Shown: positions 10,881 to 24,395 of the stretch, in pieces
How the letters are laid out: every line of letters begins with the position of its first letter
Numbering within the stretch: the stretch's first letter is position 1
Assembly (NCBI GenBank): GCA_032173965.1
Contig: JAVUNC010000004.1
Span: 28,157,501-28,221,500, forward strand
Length of the DNA stretch: 64,000 bases
DNA from: Sitta carolinensis
Taxonomy: Eukaryota; Chordata; Aves; Passeriformes; Sittidae
Reading direction: 5' to 3'
The notes under the pieces: generated by a model
Seen by the model: the letters and a program-made list of their open reading frames with translations, nothing else
Database searches by the model: none
Told to the model about the DNA's origin: nothing
Translations under genes and position numbers: made by a program

Positions 10881-13800
10881 GCGTCAATTTTTTGACATTT
10901 TCCCCCTGGCACCCAAAATGAGTTTGGATTCAGCAGCCTCCTTACTATGTTTTGGAAAGTCATAGGCAACTATCTCTGGAAGTACTGGCATTTTTGCTAG
11001 CAGGAACGACACACTGAAATAAAAACATTTTGATATGCTACAACGGAATTGTATTGTAAAACCCCCTATGTCCACAGTTTATAGTTTAGGTGTCCCTCCC
11101 ATTGTAAAACCCAGAATATTTGACAAATTGAACAATATTTCTGTTCCTTCCTGGACAAAGAGATAATTAAAAGCTAGGCTGAAAAATAATAATGTGAAAA
11201 AAATAATTGACTGTGAAGAATCTCTACCCTTCATTGAAAAATGATGCTTGTATTTTTTACTTTTTATTAAAAGTTACAAAGATTATGTCTTTATTTTAAA
11301 TTGAATTCCATTTTGGGTGTCAGAGTATGTTTTTTAAAGTAGGAGCAGATAAATGTAATTTCAGAAACATATATAACACTCAGCCAATGTATCTGTGGCT
11401 AAGCCATAAAAAGATTAAAATAAAAATAATGCAGTATTCAGATCTCTGAAATTCAAGTTTCTGCAATTGTGATAAAAACATCATAAAATACATTATGATA
11501 AATAGCACAGTGGATTTTACTTGGCTATAGTAGTAAATTTAAAAGTTTATTTCTGCAAGCTAAAAATTAAAATCTAAAAATAAAGCCAGTAGTATATTAA
11601 TATTTATATTGAACTTAGTGGCAGAAAAAATGCCCTGAGCAAATTTTCTGCTAAAACATTGATGTAGTAAAATACCTTAAAGGTAGGATCTCAGACAGTA
11701 CTTAGAGTCCTTACTTAATGATATTAAATGTAAAAGTAAATTATGTTCAAACCTGTAAAAAGATAAAAAATGCTGAAATGTATTGTAGCTCTCTGTGTGA
11801 TGTAAATCAGAAGAGCAGTAGACATAATTCAGTGTAAAAAGAGTGAAGAAAAAGCAGAACATTTTTTTAACTTTTTTAACTGTTAGATTTTGCAGAAATT
11901 TTACTCTTACTTTGTTTTTCAACTATACTATGTAAAATAAAATAATATTTCAAATTTCCAATTACTTTCATGTTTCTCTGAATGCTTTATATGCTGCCTA
12001 CACACAAAAGGACCACTTCACTTACTTAAAGGATGAGCTGATGATGACAGAAAATATTTTTCAAGAATACACAGCTATGCTATGCAGTGTGAGGTGTAAA
12101 ATATTTAAATTATATTGTGAGGAAGAAACCGATGATGGCTAGTTTAACTTTGGAAAGCTGCTACACAATCTTTGAAACATTAAAAGTAATGTATAGCAAA
12201 TCAAAAACCATTGTGAATAATTACAGAGAAAGAGCAGAAATTTGGTCATGGTAGATGGAGCTGTATGAATGAAGCATGAGTTCTAATGTCTGATAATAGA
12301 ATTTAGTTGAAGAGAAATTAGTAATAAATCACACCTTCTTAGAGTGGGAGTAATTAATCATTGTAATAGTTTATTGAATGAAGTAGTAAATTCATCACTT
12401 GGAGTCTTTACCAATAACACAATTTATTTCTGAAACTGACCTCCAAGATGCTGAGCTGGATAGTATTTACTGATGTAGTAGAGTATTTTCTGACTATGGA
12501 ATGTTTGAACTAGAAATGTGTTGTGTAAAAACAAAGCCTAAATTACTCTAGGAGATTTATATTTCATTTCTGTTATTGTGAGTGGTTTCATCTGATATTA
12601 AGATAAAGGTAAAATAAGTTGGAGGGGGGGTTGGTGGTTATCACTTATTTGAGTCTTTTCTTGGAATTACTTCTGAACATTCAAGTATTTTATTATTTTA
12701 TATGTTGCATGATTTATGTACAGTGTTTTTCCATGATGATTATATTCATTGCTTACATTATTATGAATGTTTGTTCAGACTAACATTCATTAGTCATCTA
12801 ACTGGTGTACCTCCAGTTTCTGTGTCCATATATTCTTTGCCCTTTTCTTGTGTTTCAGATCAATGATATCTCTGTCTTCCTGGCATAACTAAAATTTGTG
12901 CTTCCTTTGGAGTATGACTCAATTCTTTCAAGCCTTGTGAATTAGATAAATGTTTTTATGATTGGATTGGGTCATGAATAATACTATTTGCACTCCATGA
13001 AGGAGTCTGGCAACTTTCTATGTGATATAGAATGAAAATTTGAGATATTGATATTTTACCATATTTCATCCCAGAATTTTTTTTTTTTTTCAGTTTAGGG
13101 CTGTGACAAATTCTGCTATTTCTCTGTCATGGAAGTTCACATGCACATTTACAGAGAGGCTGCTCATTTGCCTTGTCATGCAAATGCAAAATTTTATATT
13201 TTATATCTGACAGATGTAGAAGAGCCTTTACTTCCTCAAGCTTGCAGCCTGAACAATTTAAGCCAAGCACACAGAGTGCAGCAACAGATCCTATAACCAC
13301 TTGGTTGAAGCAGAGTTCTGCATGATCAGTTCTTGTGGGGATCCAAAATATTTCATGGTAGAGTTGCTTTTTCACATAAAATATCTTGTTACATAGTCTT
13401 GCTATTCTACTTTCCTCCTGGTTTTTCTTTTGTTTTGTTCTTTTTATTATCTGCTGCTACAGCATTTTTTTTTTTTTTTGTCCAGATGTCTCCTCTGCAG
13501 TGTACCCTCTCTTCAAATAAAAGAATCATAAGATAAAGCTATAGAGCCCTAAAAAATAGCACTTGAAAATGACCTGAGATTTTGTCAGGCCCTAGTGGGC
13601 ATTCAAACACGAAATAGTGCTGAGAGCCCCTGTCAGACATGATCCTGGCTTTGTGATGAAGCAAACAATTCTAATTTCCATTTGACACCTCTGGGTCAGA
13701 AAGCCCTGGTTACAGAATGTCAGCAAATGGCACAGACAGTCCTCTGTAGCTGAAAGAATTTTTCTATTTGATCCATTGACAATCAATCAGGAGTCAAGGG

Positions 13801-16800
13801 ACTCAGCTTGATTTCCCACATCTTCTAATGCAGGCTACTTCATTATCCAAATTAATCTTGTTCTATAGCACATGACAGATGTAGATATATAGATGGGTCT
13901 TACTAAGGGGGAATATCAGTCTCCAGCAGGAAGGTGCCTATTAGCCTCAGCAAGAGTCATACATTTACTGGGTTAAATAAGCCATGTTCTTTGCCTTATC
14001 TTCCCACACACTGCTTTCCCACCAACCTTAAGTTATTGGTATTCTCCACTAAAGTAATGCAGATTTTCTTCCCTTTACAAGGTTCCATATATCTGTCCAC
14101 CTTGTAGTTACAATTTCTATCCTGAAGTGTCAAAAGGTACTGGTTAACTTGTCCCAGTAACAACGGTGTTTTCAGGCAGCATCAGCCTGCAGAGCTCCCA
14201 GCGTCTCCCTTTTGGGGTTGCTGGTACTTGGTGCTTGTTAGTCTTCCACTGATGGTGTCCTTTATGGTTGTAGTTACTGCTGCCAAAAAGATAACAGAAA
14301 TACCAATCCTGTACCTGAACCTTGCCGAAAACAGTTCTCTAAAGACAGGAAATTCTTTAAAAAATCATCCAACATTCTTCATGAGGAGGATTTTGGAATT
14401 CTACATTAAGAAAGATGTCAACATACCTGTTTCTTTTTCATTAAATTCTTTCAGCTAAGATATTTGTTCACATTCTCAAAGTAAAGTGATTCTTGATGTC
14501 TTTAAAACATTTATAGACCAAGTATGGACTGAAGTCTGTAATGATATGTATAGAGTAAGAAAATAATTTAGTTATGTCTTTGTATTTCCAACTATGGCTA
14601 CAGCTTTCGTAAAAATGTTTTAAAGACTGGTATTTGTCTAGTAGATAATCAGAGCTCTCTCAACCTTGAGTTATGTCTATCTGTGATATACAAAGCTGAT
14701 GCAGCACTTGATAAATTGATCCTGTAGTTGTGACTTACATAAAGAATTAGAAGAAAGGAGTAATTATGGAGTAAGGAACTTCATGGTTACTGAACATATG
14801 GGAAGTACTGCTGGGAATTTCAAAGAGCTGTGGGACGGTGGTGGCCAAGAGACAGAAAAGGCATTGTATTCACTTGCTGCACTGTGAGATACATCATTCC
14901 TGTGTTAACTTCTCATAACCTTCCTCCCACTCTTTTTGAGTTCTGGTTAGAATTTCTCTCTTACATCCTGCATTTGAGAGGAAACTGAAGTGGTAGTGGC
15001 CATACTTGGCTTCAAGTGTCTGTGTGCCTCCAGAAGGGGGCCATAAGGGCTAGGACAAATCTACCTGTCAATCACACATCCCAATGACCTCTAGTAACTG
15101 GTCAGTAATCTTGCTTTAAATAACATCAGTGTACAGTTTACCTTTTCCAATTTATTTGTAAATGCTGAGTAGAAAATTCATATCATGCTCTGAATTTTGA
15201 AAAAAAAAGATTGGCGTTATTCTGCATGAATACTGTGCACCTGAATTCTTCAGACAGCTTCCAAAAAATGATGTATTAAATCCTGTTGTAATATTAAAAT
15301 TTTAAATTTTAAGGCTGGATTCTGCAATTTTGTCCAGTATATCTTCAGCAAGCAACCAGATGGTCATGGCAGGATTTTAGGACCTGGCCTGCATTTATAA
15401 AACATGTCTATCGAGCAATGATACTGTTAAGAGTTATTAGAAAATATTGCTGAGGATATTAATATCTAATTATACTAAACTGATTTGTAATTAACTCCAC
15501 AGGAGCACAAGAATAATGCTTGCAGAATTAATTAGGACAACATTAAATTTAAGACATTTTTCTTTTCTATTTATTTGGTTTAAGAAATCAATATTTTGGA
15601 AGGTTTCACTGTTTTTATGTCTTCTTGAGCTTCACAGGCAAGCAGGTTCCTATGTAAGAAATTATTTTCTTCTTCTTTTAACCTACCCATTTTACTTATG
15701 CTCCAATTTGGAACCAAACAAGTATAAGGATTGCAAGTCAGGATTTATTCTTCACCTTAATTAAAGATTCTCCTAGTCCCTCAATAAATGTCCCTTAATT
15801 TGTCCTATGTAAGATAATGACCGTTTAGGACCTTGGCAAGCCTAAAGGGCTTTTTGAGCTGTTCTTTTGGGCTACTTAGCTTGATATAAATGCAGTTAGG
15901 CATGACCTCATTTACCTCTCATGGAAATAGATAATAGTGGCAAGATGTCAGTCCTTCATTTAGCTGTTTTAATGCCAAGTTTTTCTTTTTTTTTCCTCTT
16001 CACTGCTGACCTTCAGGATATGCTGCAAAGCCCTACCTGTTTGCCAAGTTTTTCATAAGGGCTGAAGAAAGAACATTTGAGAAAGTTGTGGGAAGGATCT
16101 CCATTCCTATGGATTAGGGAAGGGCTTAATTGGTGTTGTCTCACCTCCTTAGCTGCAGCTGGAGGGATCACAGCAGACAGAAGAGGATAGACATTTAAGA
16201 GGCACTTCAAGACACCACTATGCTTTTTAACTCCCTTATTAGCTTATATGGCTTTTCTCAGGCTCCATGAATTTCAAGGGATGTGCACAGATGCCCTTGT
16301 TGTCTTCCAGGACCACCAATAAATTCTCACTTTAGGGTTGCTTAGTTGCAGCTGTACAGAGAAAATGGAAGTAGAACATCCCAAGGTTTTTGCCCTATGA
16401 TGAATTTACATACACTTCATTTTGTAAAATGTGTTTTAACACTTGTTCATTAACTGAAGTCAATTCAATTCAGTCTTTCTTGTAAAAATTACTTATCTGT
16501 ATTATGATAGTGCACAAAAGCCTAATCTTCACCGGTCCTCACTGGAATAAGTTGTTCTTCAAGTACAGAGCTAGGTGTAATCCTCACATGAAAGATTTCC
16601 CTCTCAAATATACAACATTTGTATTTAAATGTGAAGCATACTTCTTATATCTAAGCATGAATCCTCTCTATGTTTCTTTGCTATTTGGCATCAGACTTCT
16701 TGTTCACAATTCTGTGTTTGAGAGGTGCACAGATCAGATGTTTTCTTTGTCTCTGCTTTCTTTGCTAGGAATGAGAGGAGTTGTTTCCAGGCTCCACAGC

Positions 16801-17897
16801 TTTGCACTGAGATACAGCTGCCTGAAGCTTATTTTGGCTGCTTAGAAACACTTTGTCCATTTTTTTCTAAAAACCCCAGAGATTTAAACCTGCTAGCTCC
16901 ATAGTCCCAGCCTGCTTGGCTCACTTGCTTCTGTAGAAGAGGTAAACGTTAAATCTAGTTTTAACGCAAATTGCTCAGAAGAAAGGAGGAAGCCCAGAAA
17001 AAGTGGAGTAGACCAGATAAAGTGTGATTGTTGTGTCATGTCTTTTCATGACACTTTTGAACATGTTTCTAGCCTGCTGGCTTCAGCTCTTCTTATGGAG
17101 AACTTCATCCCTGGTACTTCTAAAAAACTGTTTCTAATGTACAACCATATTTCTTTCTTCTTAAGGGTAATTTCATTTCCAAGCTGATCATGCCCCAGTT
17201 AGAAAATCATGTAATCTGCCTCAGACAGAATGGTAGTAGCAGGTAGCAAAGTTGTTTACTTTTGGCAACCTTTAGCACTACTTGCTAAAAGTATACCTCA
17301 AAAGAAAAGTGGTAGCATTTGCCATTCACAGATGTCAGACGTTCTGAAGTAGGTGGGATATAAACTATCCTAGTGGCCTGCAGCAGGGAGTTCTCAGAGC
17401 ACAGCTCTGTCCAGTTTACTAATACAGTCTGCTCACTACATCAGCTACAGCAGCATGAACCAGCTAATGTAGTACACTTGTATGTTCCACAAAGCTAAAG
17501 TTTTTAGATCCTAGATACAACACCTAAAAAGAATAATTTCTTTCTATAATCGACTCTTCATTTATTCCTCCATTAGTAAAATCACTGCTTGCATGACATT
17601 TCATTGCATGACCTATTAATGAGGTTTGGAGTGTGACAGAGATAAGTGTGCACGGGTATAAATTTGTGTGCATTCCACACACATCCCTGTGTGAGAATAC
17701 AAACGGGTAAATGAATGTTCTCTCTATGTATGAAGGTAGAAAGTGGGAGCAGAGGATGTACAGAAAAAGCCCTTCTCTTGTCCAGGAACCCCACACAGTG
17801 CTGCCCATCTGCAGTACCTGACAACTGCATCACCTCCAGAGAACACATTTGCTCTAGATCAGAGCACCTAGTTCTGGGAGAGGCCACAAAGATAACT
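10881..17897. other. About 7 kb of AT-rich unique sequence, no gene seen
   Basis: No recognisable exon, repeat family or RNA gene. A 9-bp-stem inverted repeat (ATGAATGTT at 12763-12771, AACATTCAT at 12782-12790) and T runs at about 13079-13091 and 13467-13480 are the only local structures. An acceptor-like site at about 12859 (TTTCTTGTGTTTCAG) is followed by only ten codons before a stop. A 113-codon open frame at 16504-16845 has no recognisable family. Confidence 0.6.
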
Positions 17898-18290
17898 TAG
17901 GGCCTGAAGCACCTCTCCTGTGAGGGAAGGCAGAGACATCTGGAACTGTTCAGTCTGAACATAAGAAGGCTCAGGGAGCACCTTACCAGTGTATGAATAT
18001 GCCTAAAGGGAGGGTGCAAAGAGAGAGCTAGGACTTTTCAGTGGTGACTGGTGACAGGACCAGAGGCAGTGGGTATGGACTGAAACACAGAAGGTTCCCT
18101 GTGAAAATCAGGAAACACTTTTTCCCTGGAGGGTGGCTGAGCACTGGTGCAAATTATCCAAAGAGGCTGTGGATTCTCCCTTGTGGGCCATCCCGGGCAC
18201 TGGGATGGTCCTGGGCAACTGTTTGATCTTTGAGATTGGGCTGGGTTGATCTCCAGGGTGTTCACAACCTAAATAATTTGTGATTTCTGT
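17898..18290 (+). mobile_element. CR1 LINE 3' end
   Basis: It follows the CR1 3' end step by step: GGGCCTGAAGCACCTCTCCT, GAGGGAAGGCAGAGA, TTCAGTCTGAA, AGAAGGCTCAGGG, then GACAGGACCAGAGGCA, a GGAAACACTTTTTCC stretch, GGTGGCTGAGCACTGG and AGAGGCTGTGGATTC. It ends with GATTTCTGT, an altered form of the terminal 8-bp CR1 repeat. The 5' part is missing, as usual for CR1. Small open frames on both strands here are remnants of this element, not host genes. Confidence 0.88.
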
Positions 18291-21200
18291 CATCTGGAGT
18301 AAAGCTAAATTTTTGCAGAGTAATTGTTAAATGGAAGGCTGATTCTTCAGGTAACATTTTTTGAGTTGAGTGCAACCATTCATGTTTGTCCTTTACAAAG
18401 TTTTTATATTTTATGCTTGTATATATTTTATTAGTGTTTGTATATAGTTGATGCTTCAGAACCTCAGTGGTGGTGGTGCCAGCTCTGAGGTTGCACTATC
18501 TGAGATAACTTTGACCAGTTCTAGTTCTGCAAGTGATCTCACTTCTGAGCAGAGCATAATGATTTAGGACAGACATTGTGTCGCATTGGGAAGACCTCTT
18601 TTGGTACTTGTATATTGTTTCAAAAATAACTGTATTTTGCACTGCTCTTAGTGGTGCTGGCATGGGGTGTGCTTGGCCACTAATTAATTTTTTTTCTGGC
18701 TGGTATGCCCTTTTGTTTTTCTGTGCTGCATTCATCTTTTGTCCTTGCCAAAGTTTGTTATTTATTTTGCTTACCCTTCTCTAAGATAGCTGTTGTGTTC
18801 CTTGGAATTATTTTACCCTGCAAATCTAAAAATAGTTTGAAAATGTTTGGAGGAGATTTGAGACCTGCAATGAGTAGCAAATTTCAGCATAGATGCTCTG
18901 TGGCCTATTTCCAGTTTAAAATACTATTGCACAGTTGCATAACCAAAGTCCTGAACTCAATTCTCTTGTCCAATTGCTTCCTCTGAGGCCTATGCTGATA
19001 TACTTGTAAAGGTAAAAACCCTTACTTTTTTAATAACCTAGTAATTTTAATGAACCAAAGGAAAAAAAAAATGGATTATAGCAAGAACTTTGAAATAAAG
19101 TTGTAATTAAATTCTAAGTATCATTCTTCAGGTTTCAGTCAATAAATCGTTTAGAAAAATATAGAAGCCATTTTATTATTGCAGCAGCTGTGGAGTTTGA
19201 CAATTTTTTTCATCATCTTACAGTAGCCAGATTATAATGTGGTAGCTGAAGTTAAGCAGCTATAATTCATGGAGAGTAGGATCAGATCCAAGTGAAATGT
19301 GACTGACACACCAACCTGTAGTTACATGGAGGTATAACGTGCAAGCAAAATATTTGGAATATGTATAAGCCAGTTTTTCAATTAATAAAAAAATGTATTT
19401 TTGCTCTCTGATAACTACTCCAATTTGGAAAAAAAAAATTTAAACCTCTGGCAGAAGTCCTTTGCTGTTTTTCTTTCTTTTTCAATCCCTTTATTCTGTA
19501 TGTTTCTATCACTTTTATATATTTTTTTTAATTACTCTTTGTTTTCAGTAAATGTTTCCACACTTTCAGCTAGGTCCTCTGTGGCTCCTCTTCCTCTATT
19601 CCCATTGTCTCTTACCCTCCACTCTTACTGCTGAAAGCCATGCTTCGCAGTCTGCATTGTTAAGGTTCTCTGTAGCACTCATCCTCAATCTTTTTTTTAA
19701 TGAAATTACTTCTTCCAAAATGCTTTTTTTTTAAACCAAGATTCAAGTCATACTGGTAAAAGTGAGGCCAAGAGACATGAGGTCAAGAAAAGGGCTAATA
19801 GAGTTTTAAGTTATTTTCTGCTGTGTTAAGAGAAGGGTTGGTGCTTTAGAGAAAAGTATATAATCAGAGACATTTGCTTGTGCCTGCTGGAGATGTGAAA
19901 GTTAAAACTGAGGTTGACAGGAAAAGGGAAGTATGATGTTGCCTGCAGTCTGTAAGTGCAAGTATTTTTCTTCACAAAAGTTGGAGACACTACACTAAAA
20001 GCTTATCTGATAATGGCTACTGTCAGCTGCAGACTATCAATTTACAAGGAGCTCTTATCTGGTCTAAAGCAATTCTTAACAGTCAGGTTTCTGAGCACTT
20101 TGTTCTCTATGTTGCCATTTCTTAGGTGCCAAGGTAAGAATTATCTGATTATGGAATTTAAAAAATGATGGGACTGGGGAGGGAGAGAAGGGTAAAGGCT
20201 GAAACCAGATGGAGTAAATTGTATATTATATACTATAAACCTGGTTAGATTTATTGAAGGCCCACGCAGCAAAGTCAGTGACAAATTCTGAGAAATTTCA
20301 TTTCATATGTTTTTAATCTATAAATGCCATTGCTAATTTGTACCAGAATTCCTGCTGTCCAAGGATGTAACTATTTCTCCAAACCTCTCATGTATTCTTT
20401 ATTTCAAATGCTTGATCCATTAAGTGATTTTCTCAATTTTGAAACTGATAGCTGTTTATTTATCGTAGCCTGATCTGCTAAGTTTCTTCTGCTTCCTTAA
20501 CCTTTCTCTCATGGTCCTCCTGGAGCTGACATCATAGAAGTACCCTTGGGACCCTTAATGAAACTGCTGCAACTTACCTCTAACTCAGGAAGAAAACCCT
20601 ATTTTGGGGGCATTTTGATTATATGCTTAATTTGTACCTTAAAATAACAATACACTTTTATTTCTGTTGAGATTTTTCTCAGTAATTACAGAACAAAACA
20701 AAACAAACTAAAAAGGCCACAATTTTTGATCCAGCAAGAAATTCCATCAAATTTTAAGATCTACTTGGAGGAAATAACTAATATATATTTTAAATGCACA
20801 ACAGAAAATATTTTGTCCTTGTCCTCCTTATTAGTTGCTAACTTTATTGAGGAGAATAACTGATCTAAGAATAGTGTGTTGTTTAAGTACTTTTGTTTCC
20901 TTGACTGTGTGTGCCAGTAAATGGGCAAGAGCCCACTCTGACTGGCTGGTAAAGCACAACTTAAATCTATACAGTTGGTTTTACCACCTGAAATGGAGTG
21001 GTCACATCTGAACTGCCTGTTGGAAATGAACCTTATCCCAGGGTGACTCTCAAGCCTTGCTCCGGACTCTGAACTGAAGAGTTCTTAGAGATGACCCAAG
21101 CTACATCTGTGCCAGAGAGTGGGCTAGAGATGTAAAAACAGGGATAGCTGTATTATAGAGTGTGAGCCCAGGTTAAGTTATTGGTGTAGACATGGATTCT

Positions 21201-21956
21201 ATGGCAGAGAGCTTTTAGCAGGGACAACTGCAAATAGCCATCTTCCTCTTTTTTTCAGTACTTTTTTATCCTTCCAAACCAATGCAGCAGTGATATGAAA
21301 GAAATTCCTTATAGTATTAGTTGTGTTAGTCCTGTTTCAGAACACTGTAATTATAAATTAATGTTATGGATGCCATAAGAAGATTTAATGCATTTCATCT
21401 GAAAAACTATCTAGTTCTCTTAAAAATGAATGTATCCACCATTGCTCTGACAGTACAAAGCTGTATTACAACCTAAGTGATAGCTTCTCACAGTACCTTT
21501 TTGTGCATGCTTCTCAGGTGTGGATTGCAAATTGTGGAATCAGAGCACTGTTTGTCTGGCTGGTATGCAGTATTGTCATGATCAAGATTCCTACTGGGCT
21601 GCAGAGAAGTGCTTGTACAGTGATATGCTTATTTTTTTTCAATACAGTGGTATTGCTAAGGTAGAAAGAAATTTCTTAGGTCTATGTCCATATGTCTGAG
21701 GACCAATAACAGTGCTTAATAGAAGCACTGTTTTCTGAACAGGATGTGTAATCTAGGCAGATAATCGCTTACCTTGCTCTTTCTTAACCATTACATGGGT
21801 TGCGAACTCATGTACAGCTGTAGCAAATTGCTTTAACCTCTGCTTTTTAGGGTGTGTGTTCATCCAGAAATCCCAAATCATAAATACAGAATGAGTGAGA
21901 ACTAAACCAAAAAAGTAGCTAATCCATTGAAGGGAGGATGATTACTGTGTGAACAA
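18291..21956. other. AT-rich unique sequence, no gene seen
   Basis: No recognised repeat, exon or RNA gene. The sequence around 20890-21240 is somewhat richer in G+C than its neighbours but gives no recognisable product. A donor-like site (CCAAG/GTAAGA) at about 20132 has no convincing acceptor upstream. Confidence 0.6.
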
Positions 21957-22135
21957 AGGGTTGGAAGGAACCCTGAGACTGTCATATTCAATTGCTACCT
22001 CCAAGCAAGGCCAGCTTCAAAGCTACATCAGGTTGTTCAGAGTCTTATCCTGCCAACTTTCCACATTTGTCACATGCTGATGTTCTACAGCATCTCTGAG
22101 CCATCTGTTTTAGGGCTCTCCAGATATATGTCAGA
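21957..22135 (-). mobile_element. CR1-like LINE fragment, 3' end
   Basis: GGGTTGGAAGGAACCCTGAG followed by CAGGTTGTTCAGAGTCTTATCC parallels the reverse complement of the CR1 3' end (gggTTGGAAGGgACC ... CAGGTTGcTCAGagcc). The fragment is short and 5' truncated. Confidence 0.7.
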
Positions 22136-22392
22136 TCCTGGAATAACTCACAGTTATTCAGATACTAATATATATCTTTGTTTGTGAACCAAGGGAGGCA
22201 AATTTTGTCTCTAAGGGTCCTTTAGTGGACTAAATAGGAGAATGAGGTACTTGGGGGAAAAAAAGAGTTGTGATACACTTGTTTTTAACTGAAAAAAACC
22301 AAACATTTACCTAGGGAAAGAAATTTTCATAGCGATACACTTAAAAGACAGGGAATAATATTCATACCTATGAATATTTAAGGGTTTTTTTT

Positions 22393-22430
22393 AAAGAGAA
22401 AGTATAAGAAAAAAAATATACCTTCTCTTT
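22393..22430. repeat. Hairpin, 14-bp stem with one mismatch
   Basis: AAAGAGAAAGTATA (22393-22406) pairs with TATACCTTCTCTTT (22417-22430) at 13 of 14 positions, with a 10-base purine-rich loop. The purine/pyrimidine strand bias of the arms is notable. Confidence 0.8.
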
Positions 22431-23657
22431 TTTTTCCTAATTAATATGGTGCTACTATCAAATAGTGATAATGTAGAAAAAACAGCTATATTTTTATAAA
22501 GCATTCCACACTACCTTCTAGACTCAGGCAGTATGACTCATGCTACAGTTGCTTTATAAACAGGCTGGAGAAAAATCATGAGGAAAGTATTGGCCTACTT
22601 TATTTTTCAGACCCAGTCAAAAGCACATTGAACAATTTACCCTTGTAATAAAATTTCAGTAAAATTAAGGTATAAAGTGTAACTGAGAATCTCTTTTCTT
22701 GATTTACACTTTATATGAAAATTTCTATGTCAGATACATCGTATTGTTAGCATCTTTCAGTGGTTTATTGCATATTGAATACATTCTGACACTTGGTATT
22801 TCTGTAGAATATTCAATGCTATTTTTAATGATTTTGTGTCATATATGCATATGCATCTGCAATATATATAATGCTTATATTCATATGTATGTGTCAACAT
22901 TACTGAAGGCAAGTTTGGAACGTCAAAGGGGGTTTTGGGGGTTGATTTTTTTTTCCCCTACTTAGAAGCAGGAAGTTGCAAGTCCATTTGTGATCCTCTT
23001 TGCTTTCTGTGGGAAGTAACAATTTTAGGCAGGACCTGCAGAAAGAATCTATTGTAAAAGGATTCATGCAGTCCTTCATATCTCTTTTGTATGAAGAATT
23101 GTAACTAGTGGTTGATGAAACTGATTAATTTTAAAAAAAAGACAGAACCTCCTCAAGAGATTGACCCTAAGTGAAAGCTGAGGCAAACCTGTGTTGGAAG
23201 TAGTACTGCTCCATGTCTTTAGTTAGAATGAAACACAAAAGTTCTATTATACTTTGTCCAAAGCATTAAAAAACTCAGAAAAATATATACTTTGCAGAAG
23301 GTCAAGAAATAAGCACTACAGTAAGTGCCAAGAAGCACACTGAAGAAATAGCTGTGTTTAACAGCACTAAAATGATGACCTTCAGAAAGAATAGTGGCAG
23401 ATGATGCTTTTATTTAAAACAAAAGGCTTTATCTTTTTATGAATCAGGTGCATTATCATAATCAGCATCAGTTAGCAGCCTTCAGTGATGAATATTACTT
23501 TTGACATTTCTAGACTTAGCCTAGTTTCAACACATGAACAAAAGACCTTGCCCTTCATGGCCTTAGGAAGAACAAAATACCAAGGAAAAAGTATGTGTGA
23601 TAAGTTATTTAATAAACAAATGGATTAACTTTGAATGTACTACCTCTTAAAGCAGTT
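22431..23657. other. AT-rich unique sequence, no gene seen
   Basis: No recognised repeat family or exon. An acceptor-like TTTATTTTTCAG at about 22598-22609 is followed by a short open stretch without a good donor. Confidence 0.55.
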
Positions 23658-23799
23658 GGTTTTTTTGGGTTTTTTTGGGGGGGTTTTTTTTGGGTTTTTT
23701 TGGGTTTTTTTGTTTGTTTTTTTTTTTCCTTTGGGTTTTTTGGGTTTTTTTTGTTTTGTTTTGTTTTTTTTGGTTTTGGTTTTGGTTTTGGTTTTTTTT
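23658..23799. repeat. G/T-only low-complexity tract (GGGTTTTTT-like)
   Basis: About 140 bases almost entirely of G and T on the plus strand, built from T runs separated by groups of two to seven G. There are enough G groups to allow a G-quadruplex, at least on paper. Open frames through it (poly-Phe/Gly) are artefacts. Confidence 0.92.
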
Positions 23800-23828
23800 A
23801 TAATTTGGTGTTGTAACCACTGCAGTTC

Positions 23829-24395
23829 TGTCCTGGGTTTGGCTGGGATAGAGTTGATTTCTTTTCAGTAGCTTGTACAGTGCTGTGTTTTGGGTTCAGT
23901 ACGAGAATAATGCTGATAACACACTGATGTTTTGTTTGCTGCTAAGTAGTGTTTATCCTAAGCCAAAGGCTTTTTTTCTGTCTCATGTTCTGCCAGTGAG
24001 GAGATGAGAAGAAAACCATCAGGGAGCAAAGCCAGGACAGGCAACCCAAATTGGCTGAAGAGATAGATATTCCACACCATAGATCATGTGCCCAGGGTAA
24101 AAAGTGGGGCAATAAACACAGAAGGGGAGGACTGATGGGGATGCAAGGACAGGGTCTGGCATCAGTCAGCAGGTGTTGAGCAATTGTGTTGTTTTTCCCT
24201 TGATATAGATTTTTTTTTTCATTATCATTAGTATTATTTACTATTATTATTAGTTTTACTTTTGTTTCAATTATTTAACTGTTCTTATCCCACCTAAAAG
24301 TTTTACTTTTGATTCTTCTCCCCATTCCACTGGGATGGGGGAGGTGAGTGAACGGTTGTGTGGTCTCAGTTGCTGTCTGGGGTTAAGTTGTGATG
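23829..24395 (+). mobile_element. Older avian ERV solo LTR (about 570 bp)
   Basis: Starts TGTCCTGGGTTTGGCTGGGA and continues with segments I recognise from a widespread avian ERVL-type LTR: GTACAGTGCTGTGTTTTGGG, AGAATAATGCTGATAACACA, CTGCCAGTGAGGAG, GAGCAATTGTGTTG and a TTATTATTAG-rich stretch. Near the end come CATTCCACTGGGATGGGGG and GGGGTTAAG. The expected CACGACA terminus is mutated, so the right boundary is approximate, and no clean 5-bp target duplication was found. No internal retroviral sequence is present. Confidence 0.85.

Noticed and set aside
16504..16845. 113-codon plus-strand open frame
   Set aside because: No recognisable family and no supporting signals.
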